Positions 22,055-30,874 of a stretch of DNA of 64,000 bases are shown here, in pieces. Location: contig NC_013939.1 in NCBI RefSeq assembly GCF_000010985.1, positions 1 through 64,000 of the forward strand. The letters are read 5' to 3'. The position numbers and the translations under genes are program-made. The DNA is from Deferribacter desulfuricans SSM1 (GTDB taxonomy: Bacteria; Chrysiogenota; Deferribacteres; Deferribacterales; Deferribacteraceae). The notes beneath the pieces were generated by a model that was not told where the DNA came from, made no database searches, and saw nothing but the letters and a program-made list of their open reading frames with translations. How positions within the stretch are numbered: position 1 is the stretch's first letter; each line of letters starts with the position of its first letter.

Positions 22055-25000
22055 ATGATAAAAAAACTCATTATAAAACTGTTTCATTCGTTATTATTAA
22101 TTTTACTCTTCGTATTTACTCTAATACTTTTGCTAAATGTATTTTCTACTCAATTAATAAATAGCTATTTAAAAAATAGTATTACTAAGGGTGTTGATGT
22201 CCATATTTCCAAAGTTAATAAGATACTTTTACCACTTTTTATAGAAGCTGAAGGCTTGATAGTAAAAACAGACGGTTTTTCCATATTTATAAAAAAAATA
22301 GACATAAATTTGGATGTTAAAGACTATTTTAATAAAAAACCTTTTATAGTTGTTAAAATAAATTCGCCAAGACTGCTTTTATCAAAAAAAGGTAATTCAA
22401 ACAAAAATATAGATCTCACATTTTTAAAAAAAATTTTTTTCTTTAAAACTGTAGAAATAAAAGATTTGGTTTTTCATGATGAAACTAATAATCTATTAGT
22501 TAGTGATGAACAAATTTTATTAAGTAATAACAATAGAATAGATATAGTTTCTAAAAATATTTTTATAAAAAAAGACGATTTACTCAGTAAAATAGAAGCT
22601 GTTTCAACAAACTGCCAAATAATATCTGGAAAGATCAGATTAAACAATTTAATTGTTAAAGGCGATGATGTTGACGTTCAATTAAGTGCTACTTTGTCCA
22701 ATGAGAGCTATGATATAGAAGGTATGGCTAACATTAAAGGGAAATTACTGAATATTTTGTATAAAGATTTAAATGGTGCTCTTTATGTTCAAGGAGCAAA
22801 GAAAAAAAATCAATTTGATGTATCTGTTTATAGCGATAATATTACTTACAAAAACAAAAAGATTGATTTTACAGTAGCATTAAAAGGGGATGATAAAAGT
22901 TTATATTTTAAAAGTGATAAAGTTGTTTATGATAACTATAGTTTCATCATATCTGGATTTAGTGATTATAAATTTGTAAACGGTGAAATAATAGGGCTAA
23001 AACCTGTAAACCTTTATCAAGATAAAAAGTATCACGTTTTATTAGAAAAATTAAAATTTGATTTAAATATTAAACAGTTAATAGGGAATGTGAAATTTTT
23101 TATTAAAAGTAGTGAATATTATCAAGTTTCTTCTGATTTTAAAATCAATGATAAAGGGTTAAATTTAGATAAAATACTATTATCTGGAAAAACAGTTAAT
23201 TTATTGGGTAGTGGTAATTACAAAGATAAGAGTCTTAGTTTGAATCTAACAGGACATTTACAAAACAATACTGATTTGAAAAAAATAATAGATATTGATC
23301 ATGATTTAAATGTAAATATTAACTTGATATTAACTAATAACAAACCAAACTTAACAGCAGTTTTTAAAAGTAATAAATCAACAACATATCATGGTTTATC
23401 GATAAATAAGATCTCTGGAGATTTGAGCTATGATGGTAAAGCACTTAAGCTAAACACGCAAGGTGTTTTAAATAGAGGTGTTTTAAATATTTCAGGTATT
23501 ATTGATAAATATGGCGAGCAATTTGATATTAGTCTGGAAAGTACCCCATTTAATTCTATTTTAAAGTACTTTGGTGTTTCTTCAAAAATTAATAATTTAG
23601 TTGATGGTAAAGTTAACATTGTTAGAGCTGGAGATAATATTTTTGCAAATGGAGAGGTTTATAATATTGAAGATTTAAATCACTTAAAATTATGGTTTGA
23701 ATATAGAGGAAAAAAATTATTAATAACAAAGCTAAAATATTTTGGAAATGAATATAATGATGTTGGTTTTTTAGATTTTGATAAAAAAATTATTAATACT
23801 GAATTAGTAGTTGATGATAATTTATGTATTTCAAAAAGCATATGCTTATCCAAAAGCAGAGTGAATATAATGGGTGATATTGAAGATCCTGATGTTAAAG
23901 TTGCTTTAAACGGTTCATATTTAAAGTATAAATTTTATGGCAATGTAAATGGAAAATTGAAGAAACTATACGGGAATATATATGTAAAAGATGAAAATAT
24001 ACACACAAGTTTTTCTTTGAGCAATTTCATAAATCTTAAAGATACATTATATATTCAAGGGTTTAAGGCAAGTAAAGATGTTGTAATTAGTTCTATCGTA
24101 AATATAAATAGTAGCGATTTAAAACATTTTGATATCTATTCATTTTCTACTTTGATAAATGTAAAAAACAATATTTTTACCTTAAAAGGAATTACTGGAA
24201 AGCTTAGTGATAACAAAGCAATATTAACAGAAGGCTTAATAGATTCAGATTATATTAAAAATATCAAGATAGAAAGGGCTGAGTTTGATAAAGAGGGGTT
24301 TCGAATAATTTTGTCACCAGCTAAAATTAATTTTAAAGATATGGTAGTATTAAATATGGATGGAGACATTGTTATTGAAGGGGATTATAAAAATATAAAG
24401 GTAAACGCAGATATTAACGGCAAAGGTGACCTAAAATTACCTAAATATGGAATAAATTTAAATATATTGTTTGCAAGTATAATATTAAAGGATGAGAAAA
24501 TCTCTTCCATAATCTATGCTAAAAAATTAGATGAAAAATTATATATAAGTTTACGCTCTGATGATTTTAAATATTTAGATAGTTATGCATTATCAGTTCA
24601 AGGGGAAAACTTTTTTATTTCTAAAAGTGGTTTCTCTGGGACTTTGAATTATAGTTTAGAAAAAAATAAGAACAGTGATACAGTAAAAGGGGAAATCTTT
24701 ATTAAAAATGGGATTTTAGATTATAAAAAAATTGATAGCTCAACAAATAGTAATGAGAAAATTTCATTACCTATTAATCTTGAAATTGAAATAGGTAGTG
24801 TGCACCCAATAATTCTTAAAGATGACTTTGTTGATGCTCAAGCGAGTGTGGATATAAAAGTGAATTATAATAAATCCCAATTGAAGTTAAGAGGTAAAAT
24901 AGAATCGGTTGAGTCTTATTTAAAGTTAGCAGGTGAGAAGTTTTATGTTGAAAAAGGGTATTTGACCTTTAGTGATGATAAGCCTCCATATATCTACACA

Positions 25001-25447
25001 AAAGCCTCTGGGACAGGATCTTTTAATAATCTTTTTATAACTGTTTATGGGCACTTACCTTCTTATGTAATAGCGATTGAGGATATGAATCCTAATAATA
25101 GTGAAACTGTTTATAATAAGTCACAAATCCAATCAAAAAATGTAATTTCATCCTTTTTTACAGGAACTCTATTGAAGGAGCTAACAAAATATACGGAGCG
25201 ACTTTTTGGTATTAATAAGATTGGACTGGAAGAGACCTCAGTTGCAGGTTCGCAAATGAAGGATTACTTTAAAATTGGTCGTAAATTTTCTGATCGTTTT
25301 GAGATCAAATATCTTGTTGATACTCAAGGGACGGGTGGTGACTATATCACAGGGGAATATCTTATATTTGATTGGCTAAAATTTAATGTAAACTATTCAA
25401 ATTTAGAGGGTACTGGTGCGGGTATTACTTTTTTTATTAATTATTAG
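22055..25447 (+). CDS. tamB: TamB-like translocation/assembly module protein
   Basis: An 1130-residue AsmA/TamB-type protein that spans the periplasm and is thought to carry phospholipids or assist outer-membrane insertion. An N-terminal membrane anchor (about 10-32) is followed by a long repetitive beta-rich body. The conserved TamB C-terminal domain (about 830-1130) carries typical segments such as GYLTFSDDKPPYIYTKASG and the final beta strands YLIFDWLKFNVNYS. It starts right after the amidase stop. Its 3' end overlaps tamA by 32 bases; the TamB-before-TamA order is opposite to that of Proteobacteria. Confidence 0.87.
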   Translation: MIKKLIIKLFHSLLLILLFVFTLILLLNVFSTQLINSYLKNSITKGVDVHISKVNKILLPLFIEAEGLIVKTDGFSIFIKKIDINLDVKDYFNKKPFIVVKINSPRLLLSKKGNSNKNIDLTFLKKIFFFKTVEIKDLVFHDETNNLLVSDEQILLSNNNRIDIVSKNIFIKKDDLLSKIEAVSTNCQIISGKIRLNNLIVKGDDVDVQLSATLSNESYDIEGMANIKGKLLNILYKDLNGALYVQGAKKKNQFDVSVYSDNITYKNKKIDFTVALKGDDKSLYFKSDKVVYDNYSFIISGFSDYKFVNGEIIGLKPVNLYQDKKYHVLLEKLKFDLNIKQLIGNVKFFIKSSEYYQVSSDFKINDKGLNLDKILLSGKTVNLLGSGNYKDKSLSLNLTGHLQNNTDLKKIIDIDHDLNVNINLILTNNKPNLTAVFKSNKSTTYHGLSINKISGDLSYDGKALKLNTQGVLNRGVLNISGIIDKYGEQFDISLESTPFNSILKYFGVSSKINNLVDGKVNIVRAGDNIFANGEVYNIEDLNHLKLWFEYRGKKLLITKLKYFGNEYNDVGFLDFDKKIINTELVVDDNLCISKSICLSKSRVNIMGDIEDPDVKVALNGSYLKYKFYGNVNGKLKKLYGNIYVKDENIHTSFSLSNFINLKDTLYIQGFKASKDVVISSIVNINSSDLKHFDIYSFSTLINVKNNIFTLKGITGKLSDNKAILTEGLIDSDYIKNIKIERAEFDKEGFRIILSPAKINFKDMVVLNMDGDIVIEGDYKNIKVNADINGKGDLKLPKYGINLNILFASIILKDEKISSIIYAKKLDEKLYISLRSDDFKYLDSYALSVQGENFFISKSGFSGTLNYSLEKNKNSDTVKGEIFIKNGILDYKKIDSSTNSNEKISLPINLEIEIGSVHPIILKDDFVDAQASVDIKVNYNKSQLKLRGKIESVESYLKLAGEKFYVEKGYLTFSDDKPPYIYTKASGTGSFNNLFITVYGHLPSYVIAIEDMNPNNSETVYNKSQIQSKNVISSFFTGTLLKELTKYTERLFGINKIGLEETSVAGSQMKDYFKIGRKFSDRFEIKYLVDTQGTGGDYITGEYLIFDWLKFNVNYSNLEGTGAGITFFINY

Positions 25448-27896
25448 TTCGTCTCTATATGCTTTAAGTGTTGATGAAATAAAAACTATATGTAAACAAT
25501 ATGGTTCTGAGACTGCAAATGAAATAGTAAATTTTTTTAAAAATGAAAAAGTAAAAGTAGCAGATAACTGTTATATTCAAACTAAAGAATTTGAAAAATA
25601 TAAAGTTAAAATAAAGGGTAATTTGATTTACTTAGATAGCACTCTGTTTAGAGTAGCACATATAAAAGGCGAATATATTAATAAAAGTGATATTGCAGAT
25701 GCTGCTAAGAGGATAGAAACTTTTTACAAAAATAATGGGTATTTAAAAACCAAAGTTTTCTATGAAATAAGAAATGGATTTTGTATTTTTAATGTAAAAG
25801 AAGGTAAACTGTATATTATTACAGGAGTGAAACTTGTAAATATACCTGTTGAATATAAAAAATCTATGATTAATATTTTCACCTCAGAAAAGATTGAAAA
25901 TGTATTAAAAAAAATAAATTTAAAGCTAAGAGAAAAAGGTTATTTTAATGTGGATTTACGGTACGAATTAGAACCTGTAAAGTATAATTATCCATTTTTC
26001 CATAAAGAGAAGATATTTTCTAGTATTTTTTCTGTGTTACCTTTTTTCCATAGAATAGTTAATCTTAAAGTATATATGGTTAATAGTAAAAAATATACTA
26101 TCAAAATAGTTGGTGTTAATGAAAAAAAAATAACTCACGAGTTAAAAAACCTATTTGTAAAAGAAGTTAAGAGAATAAATAGCTTTTATGTGGGATTGTT
26201 TAAGGTTAAAGCGAAAGATTTACTAAACAGCTTAGGTTATGAGGGTGGGTATGTATCTGTTGATTTATTAAAAAATGAGATACAAATATCAGTTCACTTT
26301 GAGAGAAGATATAAAGATGTTGTCATTGATATAAATTTAAGTCCTAATGATTCTGAATTAAAAAAATGGGTAAAAGATGAAATAAAAAAAGATATCTTTA
26401 ATATTGATCTAGAAGCTTTAAAAACTGGTTTATCAAAAAAAGCTTTTGAAAGAGGTTTTTTGAATATTGAAATCAAAAGAGCCTCTATAGTTGAAAAGGA
26501 TGCTGTTTATTTTGTTTCTTTAAAAATAGATTTAAAAGATAAAGTCAATGTTTCTAAGGTGTTTTTGAATGGTAAAGAGTTATTCGATTTTAATATAAGT
26601 AATAATGGATTAGATTATGAGGTTATCAGGTCAAAAATTGCAGAAAAGCTTAAAGAAAAATATTACTTCACTTATATAAAACTTGTTAGTGAAAAAGGTG
26701 CAAATGGTATTGCAAATTTATATTACGAATCTGATATATCAAAACCTGTATTGAGCCACATTATATATTTTGAAGATAAAGATATATATAAGCCGGCTAT
26801 AAAAAAATATTTTAATAAAGATAAAATAATTACAAATTTTAAAGTTGAAAAGATAAGGAGTTATTTGAAAAAGGTAGGGTTTTACGAAGAAAGTGGAGTT
26901 AAAGTTATTCATTTAAATAGAAATAAAGGTATCTTATTAATATATAATAAAGTGAAAAATAGAAATCAGGTTTATGGTGGTTTAGGTTTTACAAACATAA
27001 ATGGTTTAAATGTATATCTTGGTTATAAAAGGTTTGATTTATTAAATCATAATTTTAATTCGTTGGTTTTTAAATCTAAAAATGAGTTAAAATTACATTT
27101 GAGACTTCTTGGATATAATTTTATAGCAGATGATATGTACGATGAAGAGGGTATAATATACGATGATAAAAGTAAGGATAATTATGATGTTAGGTCCAAG
27201 AAACTTTATTTTCAGCTTTCAAAAAGCTTAAAGGATGATGCTTTAAATGTTGGTTTAGGCTTAGACAGTCTTAAAGAGTATAATATTGATTTATCTTTAA
27301 GTGATTATAAAAAATATGACGATAAAATAATTTATAATTTCAATATAGGCTATCTGTTAAATAGATTTGATATCTTGCTAAATCCATCAAATGGGTACTC
27401 CATTTCTTTAAAGCATGATTTGTTTTACAGTAATAGCTTCTTTTCCAAATTATCTTTATCTGCAGTAAATTATAAAACAGTAGGTGATTATTTATTAAAA
27501 TTGGGGATAAAAGTTTCAAAATATTATATTGGTGATAATGAAATACCATTGAGTTATAGATTTACTTTAGGTGGGCCTAATTATATGAAAGGGTATAGTT
27601 TTGAAAAAATTGGAAAAAGGGATAAAAATAATAATATTTATGGTGGTAATTCTTTATCTTATTTAGAACTTGGTGTTTCAAAATTTTTAAGAAGGAATGT
27701 GTTGGTAGGGTTATTTTTTGAAGCAGGCAATGCTAATGATAACTTCGATAGTTCTGTGAAGTACAAAGATATTGGTCTTCAGTTTGAAATAAGAACCCCA
27801 ATTGGTCCATTAAGACTCAGTTATGCAAACAATTATTTATTTGACAATAAAGATAAATCTCAGGCATTTTATATTAGTTTTGGTCAAACTTTCTAA
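25416..27896 (+). CDS. tamA: TamA/BamA-family outer-membrane barrel with POTRA domains
   Basis: An 826-residue Omp85-type protein. A GTG start (AGAGGG lies five bases before it) gives a good signal peptide of about 16 residues, ending SSSLYA. Periplasmic POTRA-like repeats fill about 50-500, and the C-terminal third is a surface-antigen barrel (FTLGGPNYMKGYSFEKIG, RTPIGPLRLSYANNYLF), ending in F as barrels do. With the tamB partner adjacent, TamA is the likely role. A BamA paralogue cannot be excluded from sequence alone. Confidence 0.84.
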   Translation: MRVLLFLLIISSSLYALSVDEIKTICKQYGSETANEIVNFFKNEKVKVADNCYIQTKEFEKYKVKIKGNLIYLDSTLFRVAHIKGEYINKSDIADAAKRIETFYKNNGYLKTKVFYEIRNGFCIFNVKEGKLYIITGVKLVNIPVEYKKSMINIFTSEKIENVLKKINLKLREKGYFNVDLRYELEPVKYNYPFFHKEKIFSSIFSVLPFFHRIVNLKVYMVNSKKYTIKIVGVNEKKITHELKNLFVKEVKRINSFYVGLFKVKAKDLLNSLGYEGGYVSVDLLKNEIQISVHFERRYKDVVIDINLSPNDSELKKWVKDEIKKDIFNIDLEALKTGLSKKAFERGFLNIEIKRASIVEKDAVYFVSLKIDLKDKVNVSKVFLNGKELFDFNISNNGLDYEVIRSKIAEKLKEKYYFTYIKLVSEKGANGIANLYYESDISKPVLSHIIYFEDKDIYKPAIKKYFNKDKIITNFKVEKIRSYLKKVGFYEESGVKVIHLNRNKGILLIYNKVKNRNQVYGGLGFTNINGLNVYLGYKRFDLLNHNFNSLVFKSKNELKLHLRLLGYNFIADDMYDEEGIIYDDKSKDNYDVRSKKLYFQLSKSLKDDALNVGLGLDSLKEYNIDLSLSDYKKYDDKIIYNFNIGYLLNRFDILLNPSNGYSISLKHDLFYSNSFFSKLSLSAVNYKTVGDYLLKLGIKVSKYYIGDNEIPLSYRFTLGGPNYMKGYSFEKIGKRDKNNNIYGGNSLSYLELGVSKFLRRNVLVGLFFEAGNANDNFDSSVKYKDIGLQFEIRTPIGPLRLSYANNYLFDNKDKSQAFYISFGQTF

Positions 27897-27933
27897 ATAA
27901 ACAAAATAAGACAAAATTTATCTTAAAAAAGTG

Positions 27934-27963
27934 TTGACAAATTCTAATTAATAAATTAGAATT
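27934..27963 (+). promoter_or_regulatory. Promoter of peroxiredoxin overlapped by a palindromic operator
   Basis: TTGACA (27934-27939) and TAGAAT (27957-27962) are 17 bp apart, a near-ideal sigma70 promoter. A 24-bp inverted repeat (arms AATTCTAATT and AATTAGAATT with a 4-bp spacer, 27940-27963) fills the spacer and covers the -10 box. That is where a repressor would act. Given the peroxide-scavenging gene downstream, a PerR/Fur-type regulator is the likely binder. This is inferred: the arms are AT-rich like a PerR box but do not match it exactly. Confidence 0.72.
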
Positions 27964-27993
27964 ATTATAAATAAAACAACAAAGGAGGAAGTT

Positions 27994-28587
27994 ATGAGTT
28001 TAGTAACTAAACAGGCACCACTTTTTGAAGCTGATGCAGTTTATAACAAAGAATTTACAAAAGTAAAACTTGAAGATTATAGGGGTAAATGGGTTGTATT
28101 ATTCTTTTATCCATTGGATTTTACATTTGTTTGCCCAACAGAAATTACAGCTTTAAGCGATGCTTATGAAGAGTTTAAAAAGAGGAATTGCGAGATATTA
28201 GGTGTTTCTACTGATAGTAAGTTTTCACACTTAGCATGGATTAACACACCAAGAGAAGAAGGTGGTTTAGGAGATATAAATTATCCTCTTGTGGCTGATT
28301 TTACAAAGAAAATTTCTGAGGATTATGGAGTATTATTGCCTGCTGGTATGGCTCTAAGGGCAACATTTATTATTGACCCAGAAGGTGTAGTTCAATTTGA
28401 ACTTATTCACGATTTAGGTATCGGTAGAAATGTAAAAGAGATTTTGAGAAGTCTTGATGCTTTACAGTACACACGTGAGCATGGCGAAGTATGCCCAGCT
28501 GGATGGGAGCCAGGTAAAGAAACAATGGTTCCAGATCCAGAAAAGATGAAAGAGTTTTTCAAAAAGGTCCCAGAGGGACACTTCTAA
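27994..28587 (+). CDS. Peroxiredoxin (typical 2-Cys, AhpC/Prx1 type)
   Basis: Reduces hydrogen peroxide and alkyl hydroperoxides. The peroxidatic cysteine is in FTFVCPTE (near residue 49) and the resolving cysteine in GEVCPAGW (near 168), the 2-Cys pattern. The 197 residues, with a C-terminal tail ending KKVPEGHF, match the Prx1/AhpC-like group. It is monocistronic, with a strong promoter, AGGAGG ribosome site and its own terminator. It faces rubrerythrin, another peroxide-reducing protein, which together suggests oxygen defence in an anaerobe. Confidence 0.95.
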   Translation: MSLVTKQAPLFEADAVYNKEFTKVKLEDYRGKWVVLFFYPLDFTFVCPTEITALSDAYEEFKKRNCEILGVSTDSKFSHLAWINTPREEGGLGDINYPLVADFTKKISEDYGVLLPAGMALRATFIIDPEGVVQFELIHDLGIGRNVKEILRSLDALQYTREHGEVCPAGWEPGKETMVPDPEKMKEFFKKVPEGHF

Positions 28588-28608
28588 AATAAAGACCTCC
28601 CAAACATT

Positions 28609-28632
28609 GCCCCCACTCTTGGGGGCTTTTTT
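28609..28632 (+). terminator. Rho-independent terminator after peroxiredoxin
   Basis: Stem GCCCCCA/TGGGGGC with loop CTCT, followed by six T residues. It is GC-rich in AT-rich DNA and 21 bases past the stop codon. Confidence 0.93.
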
Positions 28633-28702
28633 CTTTTAAACTTTGAACCTAGTATCAATTTTCATGATAATTATTAATATAACTGAGAGGATTAGAGGAT
28701 AA

Positions 28703-28733
28703 AATAAAGCAGCAATCTTATGTCTGCTTTATT
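28703..28733 (-). terminator. Terminator-like hairpin after rubrerythrin
   Basis: A perfect 10-bp inverted repeat (AATAAAGCAG and CTGCTTTATT) just beyond the rubrerythrin stop codon. On the minus strand only a short T-rich tail follows, so termination strength is uncertain. Confidence 0.55.
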
Positions 28734-28736
28734 AAG

Positions 28737-29234
28737 TTAATCTACTTGAATAAATTTTGATTTATCAGCGTTACAAATAGGGCATTTTTCTGGCAGTTCA
28801 TCAATTGCTATATAACCACAAAATGGGCAGAGATATATTTTGTCTGTATCAAGGTCTTTACCATTTTTAACAGCTTCCAGTGCTTTTTTATAAAGCTCAG
28901 CATGAACTTTTTCAGCGTCAAGAGCAAATTTAAACATAGTTTTTGCTTTATGATTCTCTTTTACAGCATCTTCATACATTGGAGGATACATCTCAGTATA
29001 TTCGTATGTTTCACCATCTATTGCTGCTTGTAAGTTTTCAGCAGTTGAGCCGATACCTTCCATTGCTTTTAAATGACCTGCTGCGTGGACTTTTTCAGCT
29101 TCAGCAGTTGTTTTAAATAGTTTTGCAATGTTTTTAAACCCTTCTTGTTCAGCTTTTTTAGCAAAAGCAGTATACTTTTGGAAAGCTTGACTTTCACCTG
29201 CAAAAGCTTCTTTTAAATTTTCTAAAGATTTCAT
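28737..29234 (-). CDS. Rubrerythrin
   Basis: Non-haem iron protein that reduces hydrogen peroxide in anaerobes. The ferritin-like helical bundle supplies glutamates (FAGESQAF, AEAEKVHA, LDAEKVHAELY), and a C-terminal rubredoxin-like iron site has CPFCG and CPICN. The 165 residues are normal. The start has a good ribosome site (GGGAGGTG). It is transcribed toward the peroxiredoxin gene and flanked by hairpins, so it is a separate small unit. Confidence 0.95.
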   Translation of the reverse strand: MKSLENLKEAFAGESQAFQKYTAFAKKAEQEGFKNIAKLFKTTAEAEKVHAAGHLKAMEGIGSTAENLQAAIDGETYEYTEMYPPMYEDAVKENHKAKTMFKFALDAEKVHAELYKKALEAVKNGKDLDTDKIYLCPFCGYIAIDELPEKCPICNADKSKFIQVD

Positions 29235-29277
29235 GTTTCACCTCCCAATTATACTACTAAAATAATATAGGATATAG

Positions 29278-29532
29278 TTATTTATCTTCAATATTGTTGT
29301 TTATCATTTGTGGTATGAGGCTAAATATAAGCGTTCCTGTAAAAATACCGTAAATTAATATATGCTTTAATGTTAGATAATTAATGGAGATAAACATAAT
29401 TGATAAAAAAGTTACAATTTGCCCAAAACGTTTTAGACTGGTTAATTTATTTTTTATTCTGTTTTCGATTTGAACATATATAAAACCACCCAAAATCATT
29501 CCTGATACAAAGATAAGGATATTATCAATCAT
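29278..29532 (-). CDS. Small membrane protein of unknown function
   Basis: An 84-residue protein I do not recognise. It has an N-terminal hydrophobic segment (about 3-22) and two more between 40 and 75, with a short basic loop (RIKNKLTSLKRFG) between them, suggesting a small inner-membrane protein. It overlaps the end of larB by 8 bases on the same strand, so it is probably co-translated. The coupling to larB is the main reason to accept it as a gene; no function is claimed. Confidence 0.62.
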   Translation of the reverse strand: MIDNILIFVSGMILGGFIYVQIENRIKNKLTSLKRFGQIVTFLSIMFISINYLTLKHILIYGIFTGTLIFSLIPQMINNNIEDK

Positions 29533-30283
29533 TTTTATTCTCTATTTGTTGAAGTATTCTAAAAGCTGCCATCGCAGCACCAAATCCGTTGTCTATATTT
29601 ACTACAGTTATCCCATTAGCGCAGCTTGTTAGCATAGCAAAAAGAGGAGTAAAACCTGAAAGCGCAGTTCCATAACCAACCGATGTGGGGACTGCTATTA
29701 TTGGTTGTGCAAATATCCCTCCAACAACACTTGGTAAAGCACCCTCCATCCCAGCAATAACAATTAAAACAGAGTGATTTCTTAAATCATCCAAATAATG
29801 CAAAAATCTATGAATACCTGCTACTCCAATATCTATATATTTTTCAAATGGGATACCAAGCACTCTTAATGTTTCAATAGCTTCATAGGCTACTTGTGCA
29901 TCAGAAGTTCCAGCAGTGATAACCCCAACAGAATTAGAAATTTTTGTTTCAGGATAAGCAAAATTTCTTGCTGTTCCACTTTCTCTGGAAAAATAAAGAT
30001 CAGGAAAAACTTTTTCCAATTCATTTATTTTTTCAGGATGAAGTCCTGTGCAAAAAAAATTTAAGTTTTTGTTTTTATAAAGATTAATTATATCAATGAG
30101 TTGATTTGTTGATTTGTTTTTGCCATAAATAACTTCATCAAAGCCGAGACGTTTATTTCTAAATAAATCGATATGAAGATCATTGTGTTTTAATATATAA
30201 TTTTGTTCAAATTGTTTTATAAAAGTATCTGAATCAATTGCTCCTGTTTTTAATTTTTCAATTAAATCGTGTTTTTTGTTCAT
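29525..30283 (-). CDS. larB: Nickel pincer cofactor biosynthesis protein LarB
   Basis: LarB carboxylates and hydrolyses nicotinic acid adenine dinucleotide, the first step to the nickel-pincer cofactor of LarA-type racemases. The C-terminal half (about 110-252) is the PurE-like domain, with VITAGTSDAQVAYEA, ALPSVVGGIFAQPIIAVPTSVGYG and CANGITVVNIDNGFGAA. The 252 residues are usual. It overlaps rlmE by 4 bases. LarC, LarE and LarA are not in the window, but a nickel importer lies about 6 kb away. Confidence 0.93.
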   Translation of the reverse strand: MNKKHDLIEKLKTGAIDSDTFIKQFEQNYILKHNDLHIDLFRNKRLGFDEVIYGKNKSTNQLIDIINLYKNKNLNFFCTGLHPEKINELEKVFPDLYFSRESGTARNFAYPETKISNSVGVITAGTSDAQVAYEAIETLRVLGIPFEKYIDIGVAGIHRFLHYLDDLRNHSVLIVIAGMEGALPSVVGGIFAQPIIAVPTSVGYGTALSGFTPLFAMLTSCANGITVVNIDNGFGAAMAAFRILQQIENKND

Positions 30284-30867
30284 TTTTTAAATCCCTGACA
30301 TACAACATATATTTCAAAAGAATTCTTCCTCGTAGCATCAGGTCTAATAATTTTGACTTTTTTAAAAGAAGTTCGAAGTTGTTTTATGAAATCTTCTCTA
30401 TCTTCACCATCAAAAAGTTTAAACAAAAAATTACCTTCAGGTTTTAGGACTTCTTTAGCAAAATTAAAGACAGTGGAGACCAGCTCAAGACTATTAACAT
30501 GATCAGTTAATTTATTCCCTGTTGTATTAGGTGCAGCATCTGAAATAACTGTATCGTACTCTTTGCATATTTCTGCTGACTTTTTTAATGTTTCTTTATC
30601 TAAAAGGTTACCTTTTATAAAATAAAAGTTTTTAGCTTCAATAGGTGATATATCTAAAATATCTATACCAACAACAAGCCCTTTATCTCCTACGATGGAA
30701 ATCGCAGCTTGAGACCATCCACCTGGAGCGCAGCCTGCATCCAAAACTTTATCCCCTTTTTTAATAATACGGTATTTATTATTGATTTCAGACAGCTTAT
30801 AGGCTGCCCTTGATCTAAACCCTTCATGTTTTGCTTTTTTATAATAGCCATCTTTTCTTTTATACAT
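30280..30867 (-). CDS. rlmE: 23S rRNA (uridine2552-2'-O)-methyltransferase RlmE
   Basis: FtsJ/RrmJ family enzyme acting on U2552 of the A-loop. The SAM-binding motif is VLDAGCAPGGWSQAA near residue 42. The catalytic K-D-K-E set is represented by SRAAYKL (lysine), VISDAAPNTTG (aspartate), FLFKLF (lysine) and NSFEIYVV (glutamate). The 195 residues are typical of the short form. It sits seven bases after rng and overlaps larB. Confidence 0.94.
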   Translation of the reverse strand: MYKRKDGYYKKAKHEGFRSRAAYKLSEINNKYRIIKKGDKVLDAGCAPGGWSQAAISIVGDKGLVVGIDILDISPIEAKNFYFIKGNLLDKETLKKSAEICKEYDTVISDAAPNTTGNKLTDHVNSLELVSTVFNFAKEVLKPEGNFLFKLFDGEDREDFIKQLRTSFKKVKIIRPDATRKNSFEIYVVCQGFKK

Positions 30868-30874
30868 GATAATC

